Source: an uncultured Alphaproteobacteria bacterium (lineage in GTDB: Bacteria > Pseudomonadota > Alphaproteobacteria > CALKHQ01). Taken from it: a DNA stretch of 11,358 nt. Position 1 is the stretch's first letter, and every line of letters begins with the position of its first letter. The position numbers and the translations under genes are program-made. The stretch spans positions 1 to 11,358 of the forward strand of contig CALKHQ010000329.1 in NCBI GenBank assembly GCA_937988735.1. The letters are read 5' to 3'. The notes beneath the pieces were generated by a model. That model was given only the letters and a program-made list of their open reading frames with translations, was not told the DNA's origin and made no database searches. This document shows, piece by piece, positions 6,886-11,358 of this stretch.

Positions 6886-7650
6886 TCAGGCCTCGGCGCC
6901 GACGATCAGCGACACCAGTTCCTGCTGGTTCGCCCGCTCGGGCCTGAGCTCTCCGACCTTGCGTCCCTGGCGCAGCACCACGGCGCGGTCGGCAAGCTCG
7001 ATCACGTGTTCCATGTTGTGGGTGATCAGGATCACCGCGTTGCCCTCGGCGCGGAGCTGCGCGATCAGGTCGAGGACCTTCCGTGACTCCCGGACGCCGA
7101 GCGCGGCCGTGGGCTCGTCGAGGATCACGATCTTGCGCGCGAACACGCTCGCCCGCGCCACCGCGATCGCCTGCCGCTGCCCGCCCGACATCAGCGCAAC
7201 CGGCGCGTCGCGCCGCGGCAGCACCACCCGCAGCCGGTCGAGGACGGCTGCCGTCTCGCGTTCCATGGTGCGGCTCCTCAGCAGGCGAAACCCGCGCGGA
7301 AGCCAGTGCGGGAAGGCGATCTCCCGGCCGCAGTAGAAGTTCTGGGCCGGGGTCAGGTTGTCGAACAGCGCGAGGTCCTGGTAGACGGTCTCGATGCCGG
7401 CGCGGCGCGCCGCCGCCGGGGAGTGAAGGGTGACGCGCCTGCCATCGAGCAGGATCTCTCCCCCGTCGAGGGTGTGCACGCCGCTGATGCACTTCACCAG
7501 CGTCGACTTGCCCGCGCCGTTGTCGCCGAGCAGCGCCAGCACCTCGCCCGGCCAGGCATCGAGGCTCACGTCCTTCAGCGCGTGCACCGCGCCGAACCGC
7601 TTCTGCGCGTGGCGTACGGAAAGCACCGGGGCGGGCGCCGGCGTGCTCAT
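6886..7650 (-). CDS. Sugar ABC transporter ATP-binding protein (single-domain, FrcA-like)
   Basis: This 254-aa ATPase drives the importer from the cytoplasmic side. The motifs are in order: Walker A GDNGAGKST (42-50), Q-loop Gln91 in VYQDLALFDNLT, signature SGGQ (155-158), Walker B IVILDEP with D178-E179 (174-180), and H-loop His211 in LITHNM. It has one ABC module, unlike RbsA or XylG with two, so the working transporter would need two copies, as in fructose FrcBCA-type systems. The frame is open upstream to 7971, but the ATG at 7648-7650 is the sensible start. It begins MSTPAPAPVL just before the conserved N-terminal strand, and it overlaps the permease TGA by four bases (ATGA), a typical translational-coupling arrangement. 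The binding-protein gene follows after 82 bases. Confidence 0.92.
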   Translation of the reverse strand: MSTPAPAPVLSVRHAQKRFGAVHALKDVSLDAWPGEVLALLGDNGAGKSTLVKCISGVHTLDGGEILLDGRRVTLHSPAAARRAGIETVYQDLALFDNLTPAQNFYCGREIAFPHWLPRGFRLLRSRTMERETAAVLDRLRVVLPRRDAPVALMSGGQRQAIAVARASVFARKIVILDEPTAALGVRESRKVLDLIAQLRAEGNAVILITHNMEHVIELADRAVVLRQGRKVGELRPERANQQELVSLIVGAEA

Positions 7651-8702
7651 TGCGCCCCCGCCGCCTGGATCGCCCGCGCCCGCGCCTCGAGCCGGTTGCG
7701 CAGCACGTCCGCCTCGACCGCGACCACGATCACCAGTCCGATCACGATCATCTGCAGGAAGACACCGACGTTCATCAGGTTGAGCGCGTTGCGGATGACG
7801 CCGATCATGATCGCGCCGACCAGTGCATGGCCGATGTGGCCGCGCCCGCCGAGGAAGCTCGCGCCGCCGATGATGACGGCCGCGATGGTGTCCAGCTCGA
7901 GCAGGTTGCCGTAGAGCGGCGAGCTGGCGGCCGTGCGTCCGGCCAGCAGCACCGCGCCGATGCCCGTGCATACGCCCGAAATCACATAGGTCGAGACGAG
8001 CACGCCCTTGACCGGTATCCCCATCTCCAGCGCGGCGGTCGGCGCGCCCCCGACGGCATAGGTCCAGCGGCCCCAGACCATCGCCTTGCTCATCACGAGC
8101 AGGGCGGCGGCCACGGCGAGCACGACGAGGAACGCGTTGGGGATGCCGAGGGTCGAGCCCCCGCCGATCGTGGTGATCGCCTCGGGCATGCCGCGCATCG
8201 TGGTGTGGCCGACGGCCAGCTCCAGGGCCAGCCCGCGGCAGATGCTGAGCGAGGCGAGGGTGATGATGAACGGGTGCGGCAGCCGTCCGTAGACGTAGAC
8301 CAGGCCGTTGGCGGCGCCGACGGCGACGGCGGTGAGCAGGATGGCGAGGATGACGAGCGGCCCGGAGTCGATCGAGCGGTACACCAGGCCGCCGATGACC
8401 GTCGCCAGCGCGAGATTGGCGCCGACCGAAAGATCGATCCCGCGCGTCAGGATCACCACCTGCTGGCCCATCGCCACGACGGCGATGACCGCGGTCTGGG
8501 CGGCGATGTTGCCGAGATTGCCCGGTGACAGGAAGTTGGGCGCGATGGCGCCGAAGGCGGCGACGACCAGCGCCAGGATCAGCAGCGGACCGATGCCGAG
8601 CAGCCGCAGGCCCAGGGTGACGGCGCCGCCGCTTCCGGCCTTCCGATCGACGGGGCCGGCAGCGGGGACGCGTTCACGCCGCTCGCTCGTCACCTGTGCC
8701 AC
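7647..8702 (-). CDS. Sugar ABC transporter permease (RbsC/FrcC-like)
   Basis: This is a 351-aa inner-membrane permease of the BPD_transp_2 family used by CUT2 sugar importers. A polar N-terminal tail of about 27 residues is followed by many hydrophobic segments, probably eight to ten helices. The family-conserved regions are AMGQQVVILTRGIDLSVGAN (77-96), HPFIITLASLSICRG in the middle, and GGASFLGGRG, the ATPase-contacting loop, before the last helices. The first start is GTG at 8700-8702 with only a loose upstream AGGGA. A second GTG three codons in is also possible. It is the first gene of the leftward operon, 112 bases from the divergent regulator, and overlaps the ATPase start by four bases. 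Confidence 0.9.
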   Translation of the reverse strand: MAQVTSERRERVPAAGPVDRKAGSGGAVTLGLRLLGIGPLLILALVVAAFGAIAPNFLSPGNLGNIAAQTAVIAVVAMGQQVVILTRGIDLSVGANLALATVIGGLVYRSIDSGPLVILAILLTAVAVGAANGLVYVYGRLPHPFIITLASLSICRGLALELAVGHTTMRGMPEAITTIGGGSTLGIPNAFLVVLAVAAALLVMSKAMVWGRWTYAVGGAPTAALEMGIPVKGVLVSTYVISGVCTGIGAVLLAGRTAASSPLYGNLLELDTIAAVIIGGASFLGGRGHIGHALVGAIMIGVIRNALNLMNVGVFLQMIVIGLVIVVAVEADVLRNRLEARARAIQAAGAQ

Positions 8703-8733
8703 GATCCCTGCCTGCCCTGATATTCTTGTATGT

Positions 8734-8747
8734 TATGGAGAAAATCC
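8734..8747 (+). repeat. Candidate operator half, copy 1 (TATGGAGAAAATCC)
   Basis: TATGGAGAAAATCC recurs almost exactly at 8777-8791 as TATGGAATAAAATCC, with one substitution-plus-insertion in the centre. The two copies start 43 bases apart, about four helical turns, so bound proteins would sit on the same DNA face. Each copy is itself weakly symmetric (GGA...TCC). The location between a regulator and the operon it diverges from makes an operator role likely. Confidence 0.5.
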
Positions 8748-8763
8748 GGACAGAATTGCCCGG
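8746..8763. promoter_or_regulatory. Imperfect dyad between the two direct repeats
   Basis: CCGGACAGAATTGCCCGG is an imperfect inverted repeat with six of nine symmetric positions matching around an AATT-containing centre. It lies between the two direct repeats, overlapping the end of the first. It may be part of the same regulator-binding array or a chance GC-end symmetry. Confidence 0.3.
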
Positions 8764-8776
8764 TCAAACTGTTTTT

Positions 8777-8791
8777 TATGGAATAAAATCC
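8777..8791 (+). repeat. Candidate operator half, copy 2 (TATGGAATAAAATCC)
   Basis: This is the second copy of the repeat at 8734-8747. It overlaps the possible rightward -10 element TAAAAT (8784-8789), so binding here could repress the regulator's own gene. The tiny reading frame ATG-GAA-TAA inside the repeat is incidental. Confidence 0.5.
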
Positions 8792-8814
8792 AACGGAGAC
8801 GACGGGAAGCCCGG

Positions 8815-9759
8815 ATGAAGACCGACACCGTGTTCAAGCGCGCGTTCAACGATGCGCTCGGCCTGATCGCCCGCCTGCCGGACGGCGCGCCCCTGCCGTC
8901 GGAGAACAGACTCGGTGCCGAGCTGCGGGTCAGCCGGACCACCGTGCGCAAGGTCCTGACGGCGCTTGCCGAGCGCGGCGTCGTGAGTGGGGAGGGGCGT
9001 CGCCGCCTGGTCCGGGCTGCCGGCCGCGCGGCCGTCGAGCCCTTTCCCGAGGTGGAGACGGTTCCCATGGCGGCGCATGTGGAGCGCTCGTTCATGGAGT
9101 GGACGCTGCGCGACGACGTCCGGCCCGGCACCGCCATCAACGAGCGCGAGCTTGCGCGCCGCTTCGGCGTCGCGACCACGGGAATCCGCGAATTCCTCAA
9201 CCGCTTCCAGCGGTTCGGGCTGATCGAGAAGCGGCCGAACGCCGGCTGGGTGTTCAAGGGGTTCACCCCCAGCTTCGCGCTGGAGCTGTTCGAGATCAGG
9301 GAGATGTTCGAGCTGAGGTCGGCCCGCGCCTTTGCCGGTCTGCCCGCGGAGTCGCCGAAGTGGCGGCAGCTCGGCGAGCTGCGTCAGGAGCACCTCGACC
9401 TGCTCGGGGACGTCGACCGGCGCTACCACGACTTCTCCGACCTCGACAGCCGCTACCACCGCCTGATCAACTCGGCCGCGCCGAACCGCTTCATCGACAG
9501 CTTCTTCGACGTGATAACGCTGATCTTCCACTACCACTATCAGTGGCGGAAGCATGACGAGCGCGAGCGCGCCGCGGTCGCCATCCGCGAGCACCTCACC
9601 TACATCGAGGCGCTGTTCACCCGGAACATCGCGATCATCGAGCTTGCCTGCCGCGCCCACCTCGCCACCGCGCGCGAGACGCTGATCCGCTCGACCGCGC
9701 GGGAGAAGGCGTTCGGAGGCGGGTCCGGCACGGCCCGGGCCGCGGGCGGCCCGGCCTGA
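8815..9759 (+). CDS. FCD-family transcriptional regulator with two tandem GntR winged helices
   Basis: This 314-aa cytoplasmic regulator probably controls the divergent importer operon. Residues about 6-68 form a GntR-type winged helix: GAPLPSENRLGAELRVSRTT followed by VRKVLTALAERGVV. Residues about 86-150 form a second one: GTAINERELARRFGVATTGI followed by REFLNRFQRFGLIEKR. Residues about 153-294 are an FCD effector-binding domain (starting FALELFEIREMFELRSA) with the expected metal ligands D211, H215, H260 and H282, so it likely senses a carboxylate or sugar-acid ligand through a metal. Usual FCD regulators have one winged helix and about 220-250 residues, and the extra domain explains the length. 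The frame is open upstream to 8308, but ATG at 8815 is the first start outside the permease gene; a loose GGGAAG precedes it. The tail after about 296 is Gly/Ala-rich and probably disordered. Confidence 0.85.
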   Translation: MKTDTVFKRAFNDALGLIARLPDGAPLPSENRLGAELRVSRTTVRKVLTALAERGVVSGEGRRRLVRAAGRAAVEPFPEVETVPMAAHVERSFMEWTLRDDVRPGTAINERELARRFGVATTGIREFLNRFQRFGLIEKRPNAGWVFKGFTPSFALELFEIREMFELRSARAFAGLPAESPKWRQLGELRQEHLDLLGDVDRRYHDFSDLDSRYHRLINSAAPNRFIDSFFDVITLIFHYHYQWRKHDERERAAVAIREHLTYIEALFTRNIAIIELACRAHLATARETLIRSTAREKAFGGGSGTARAAGGPA

Positions 9760-9781
9760 GCGGACCATGCGGACCCGCGGC
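9739..9781. terminator. Possible bidirectional hairpin between convergent genes
   Basis: GCCGCGGG (9739-9746) and CCCGCGGC (9774-9781) are perfect eight-base complements spanning the stop codon of the regulator and the 36-base gap to the hutG stop at 9796. The loop is 27 bases and no T-run is present on either strand, so termination is only a suggestion. Two copies of GCGGACC, around 9760-9766 and 9769-9775, lie in the loop region. Confidence 0.25.
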
Positions 9782-9795
9782 GCCGGTGCCTGCGG

Positions 9796-10605
9796 TCAGG
9801 CCGCCTTCGCGTGGCTCGCCCACTCCAGCATCGTCGCGACGAGCTGCCCGATGACGTCGCGGATCCCCGCCGCCTTGCCGGCGTCCCAGATCCACGGCGG
9901 CCCCTCGGTCATGTAGGCGCACTGCGCGATCTCGATCTGCACCGCGTGGACGTTCTGCTCCGGCTGGCCGTAGCGGCGCGTGATGTAGCCGCCCTTGAAG
10001 CGGCCGTCCTTCACCGCGCTGAACCCCTCCGCATCGGCGCAGACCCGCCACACCCGCTCGACCACGCCGGGCGCGGCGCTGGCCCCGTCGGCGGTGCCGA
10101 GGTTCAGGTCCGGCAGACGGCCCTGGAAGAACCGGGGCGCCCGTGACGGGATCGAGTGCACGTCCAGCAGCATGGCGACGCCGTGGATCACCTTCAGCTT
10201 CGCCAGTTCCTGGTACAGCCGGTCGTGATAGGGCCGCCAGTAGCGTTCCACCCGCTCCGCCACCTCGCGCTGGTCGGGCGCGAGGCCCTCGCGGTAGATC
10301 GGGTCGTAGGCGAAGGTCGTGTCGGCGACGAGACCGGTGTTGTCCGCGCCCGGGTAGAGCACCGCGCCGGAGGGTTCGCGGTTGAGGTCGACGACATAGC
10401 GGCTGTGGGTCGCCACCATCAGCGAGGCGCCGTGGTCCAGCGCCACCGCCGCCAGCCGGTCGGCGAACCAGTCGGTGTCGGGGACCTGCCGTGCAACGGG
10501 GGTCATCCGGTCCGCGATCTCGGGCGGAATGTACGTGCCCGGGTGGGGCACGTTCACCAGGACCGGCACCCGGCCCTCGGTGATGTGGTAGAGAGGCTCG
10601 GTCAT
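9796..10605 (-). CDS. hutG: N-formylglutamate amidohydrolase (formylglutamate deformylase)
   Basis: This 269-aa cytoplasmic hydrolase splits N-formyl-L-glutamate to formate and glutamate, the last step of the five-step histidine utilisation route. Family blocks are all present: VNVPHPGTYIPPE (17-29), PDTDWFADRL (42-51), HSRYVVDLNREPSGAVLYPG (67-86), LLDVHSIPS (146-154), GRLPDLNLGTADGASAAP (162-179), GRFKGGYITRRYGQP (201-215) and HAVQIEIAQCAYM (220-232). Conserved His, Asp and Glu residues in these blocks are the likely metal ligands. The frame is open to 10674, but the ATG at 10603-10605 gives the usual N-terminus (MTEPLYHITEG); only a loose AAGG lies upstream. No hutH, hutU, hutI or hutF gene is in the window, so it stands apart from a hut operon here. 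A side role on another N-formyl or N-acyl amino acid is possible. Confidence 0.9.
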   Translation of the reverse strand: MTEPLYHITEGRVPVLVNVPHPGTYIPPEIADRMTPVARQVPDTDWFADRLAAVALDHGASLMVATHSRYVVDLNREPSGAVLYPGADNTGLVADTTFAYDPIYREGLAPDQREVAERVERYWRPYHDRLYQELAKLKVIHGVAMLLDVHSIPSRAPRFFQGRLPDLNLGTADGASAAPGVVERVWRVCADAEGFSAVKDGRFKGGYITRRYGQPEQNVHAVQIEIAQCAYMTEGPPWIWDAGKAAGIRDVIGQLVATMLEWASHAKAA

Positions 10606-10639
10606 GATGCGGGCCTTGAACTCCCGTCGCCGAAAAAAT

Positions 10640-10656
10640 GACGCATTTGCAGCGTC
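10640..10656. promoter_or_regulatory. Dyad GACGC-N7-GCGTC upstream of hutG
   Basis: A perfect five-base inverted repeat lies about 35-50 bases upstream of the hutG start codon, with a smaller overlapping symmetry (GCA-TT-TGC) inside. The position fits an operator in the hutG leader or promoter. It does not resemble the HutC recognition pattern I know. The regulator is unknown. Confidence 0.3.
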
Positions 10657-10724
10657 GGCTCGCGCGGCATGCACGTCAGAAAATGCTATGCAACCCGCGT
10701 GCAGGGCAATTCTCCGTCAGAGAT

Positions 10725-10737
10725 GCTGTGGCACAGC
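10725..10737. promoter_or_regulatory. Perfect palindrome GCTGTGGCACAGC
   Basis: Two six-base arms, GCTGTG and CACAGC, surround a single G. It lies 65 bases upstream of the ATG at 10803, a plausible operator position for the rightward gene. In high-GC DNA short palindromes arise by chance, so support is positional only. Confidence 0.3.
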
Positions 10738-10802
10738 CGGCGGCAAGTCCGTAACGTCGATCCTGCGACCGAACGTCCCATGAGCAGTGCGGCATCCTGA
10801 GC

Positions 10803-11207
10803 ATGGCCGACCATTTCATCACCCAGACCAGCCTCCGGGGCCTGCGCGCGCTGGGACTGCAGGGCGAGCGGGTATCGACCGCCTATGCCCAGATCGCCGC
10901 CCTGCTGCGGGCCCGGCTGTCGCCGGCCCATGCGGCGCTGTTCGCGGAGCCCCAGCCCACCCGCGACGACCTGGTGGACTGGTACGCCGAGGCCGAGGGC
11001 GAGGTGGTGCCGCTGGTGCTGGTCGGCGGCGAGGCGCGCGCGGCGGCGGAGGAGCGGATCGGCAGCCTGGTCGCCGACGTCGAGCGGCTGGCGACGGAGC
11101 TGGTGGAATCGGGCCGCGACGGCGAGGTGCTGCTGGGCCGGATGCTGCGGCTCGCCATTCACCTGCCGGCGGCGGACCGGATCTACTTGGTCGGCGAGCA
11201 GCCGGTC
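10803..11207 (+). CDS. SrfA-like (virulence-associated SrfABC family) protein, N-terminal part only
   Basis: A reading frame starts at the ATG at 10803 and stays open to the window end, so it has no stop codon in view. Residues 1-135 look like a genuine protein start: MADHFITQTS, then RARLSPAHAALFAEPQ (36-51), DLVDWYAEAEGEVVP (56-70), an Ala/Glu-rich helical stretch (75-105), GRMLRLAIHLP (112-122) and DRIYLVGEQPV (125-135). From memory this order matches the start of SrfA proteins of SrfABC operons, in which the YLVGxxPV block is followed by a TFWGF-like block. Here that continuation is missing. After base 11207 the frame is antisense to a nagA fragment, so the annotation stops there. SrfA function is not settled, and the name comes from its discovery as an SsrB-regulated locus in Salmonella. 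The family call is moderate; the truncation is well supported. Confidence 0.5.
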
Positions 11208-11358
11208 GCCGCCGCCGTTGACCTGGAGGTCGACGAAGCCGGGCGCGAGGTGCGCGCCGGCGAGGTCGACGACGTCGGCGCCGTCGGGCACCGCCGCGGG
11301 CGCGACGAGGCCGGCGATCCGCGCGCCGCGGACCAGCACGGCCCGGTCGCGCACGACC
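11205..11358 (-). pseudogene. nagA: N-acetylglucosamine-6-phosphate deacetylase (NagA) N-terminal fragment
   Basis: Read leftward from the window edge, this strand encodes RDRAVLVRGARIAGLV, then VVDLAGAHLAPGFVDLQVNG and GGD. That is the typical N-terminal beta-domain and first barrel strand of NagA, where LAPGFVDxQVNGGGG is followed by a LFND-type block. NagA removes the acetyl group from GlcNAc-6-phosphate in amino-sugar catabolism. About 15 N-terminal residues should lie beyond the window. To the left, similarity ends near 11190-11207, and the continuing minus-strand frame is antisense to the SrfA-like gene, reading PVRRRQVNGEPQHPAQ, which is not NagA. So only about 50 of some 380 residues are present and the catalytic domain is absent. 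It is either a broken gene or the product of an assembly join. Confidence 0.6.

Larger units (their letters stand above)
8703..8814. promoter_or_regulatory. Divergent promoter/operator region between permease and regulator
   Basis: This 112-base region is markedly AT-rich in its centre compared with its surroundings, as expected for a promoter region serving both directions. A leftward -35-like TTGACC reads from 8767 to 8762, but only poor -10 matches lie 16-18 bases on. Rightward, TAAAAT at 8784-8789 is a possible -10 without a good -35. The promoters are therefore suggested rather than shown. The region also carries the two direct repeats and the dyad listed separately. Confidence 0.55.
10606..10802. 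promoter_or_regulatory. Divergent intergenic region between hutG and the SrfA-like gene
   Basis: At 197 bases this is the longest gap in the window and should hold promoters for both flanking genes. It contains GACGC-N7-GCGTC (10640-10656), TGCACG (10670-10675) paired with CGTGCA (10698-10703), and a perfect palindrome at 10725-10737. On the minus strand, TTGCCC...TAGCAT with a 15-base spacer is a weak promoter candidate for hutG. On the plus strand no clear promoter or ribosome binding site is visible before the ATG at 10803. Confidence 0.4.

Noticed and set aside
5364..6947. Plus-strand frame of 527 codons across the dehydrogenase and binding-protein genes
   Set aside because: It spans the antisense of two well-supported genes and the gap between them, and reads as His/Arg/Gly-rich shadow sequence.
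7651..7971. Upstream extension of the ATPase frame to 7971
   Set aside because: The extra 107 codons overlap the permease in another frame and are Arg-rich shadow sequence. The ATG at 7650 with a four-base ATGA overlap is the normal arrangement.
8308..8814. Upstream extension of the regulator frame to 8308
   Set aside because: It would run antisense through the permease gene and the promoter region. The protein-like sequence starts at the ATG at 8815.
10606..10674. 23-residue N-terminal extension of HutG starting at 10674
   Set aside because: HutG proteins normally start a few residues before the conserved VPHPGT block, and the extension would consume the leader with its dyad.
10780..10800. 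Six-codon upstream reading frame ending two bases before the SrfA-like ATG
   Set aside because: ATG to TGA is plainly readable, but it has no ribosome binding site and no recognisable leader-peptide feature. It is probably chance.
1..11358. tRNA, rRNA, CRISPR array, insertion sequence or integrase
   Set aside because: No tRNA-like or rRNA-like segment, no regularly spaced repeats and no transposase or integrase motifs were seen on either strand by eye. A covariance-model scan was not possible.

Overview
The window looks like chromosomal DNA of a high-GC alphaproteobacterium, probably in or near the Hyphomicrobiales or Rhodospirillales. The reasons are strongly GC-biased codon use from about base 2100 onward (hand count of one line, 2641-2700: 44 of 60 G/C), tight gene packing, and a type of gene neighbourhood common in that class: a HisD-like dehydrogenase, a CUT2-type ABC sugar importer and an FCD-family regulator. 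No rRNA, tRNA, CRISPR array or insertion sequence was found. No gap between genes exceeds 200 bases.

Bases 1-2048 hold the 3' two thirds of a type III restriction endonuclease (Res) subunit gene that starts before the window. It is clearly less GC-rich than the rest (hand counts 34/60 at 661-720 and 30/60 at 1321-1380), so it looks acquired. Alternatively, the contig joins two sources near 2049-2127.

Bases 2128-9759 form what looks like one catabolic module. Two rightward genes (a HisD-family dehydrogenase with altered metal-site residues and a kinase of the aminoglycoside-phosphotransferase fold) converge on four leftward genes: permease, ATPase, periplasmic binding protein, then a zinc alcohol dehydrogenase. 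A rightward regulator, divergent from the permease, carries two GntR-type winged helices in tandem before an FCD sensor domain. The divergent intergenic region has two near-identical direct repeats 43 bp apart with an imperfect dyad between them, a good candidate operator. The inferred job is import of a polyol, sugar or other small polyhydroxy compound, its oxidation by two dehydrogenases, and phosphorylation. The substrate cannot be read from the sequence. This module is the best candidate for an undescribed system here. Two GC-rich stem-loops flank the binding-protein gene and probably set its expression level.

Bases 9796-10605 encode a clear N-formylglutamate amidohydrolase (HutG) on the minus strand, without other hut genes in view. 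A 197-base divergent region with several dyads separates it from a rightward reading frame starting at 10803, whose N-terminal 135 residues resemble SrfA-like proteins. That resemblance stops abruptly near 11207. The remaining ~150 bases instead encode, on the opposite strand, the N-terminal part of an N-acetylglucosamine-6-phosphate deacetylase (NagA). Both genes lack their 3' portions, so this is either a real rearrangement breakpoint or an assembly chimera at a contig end.
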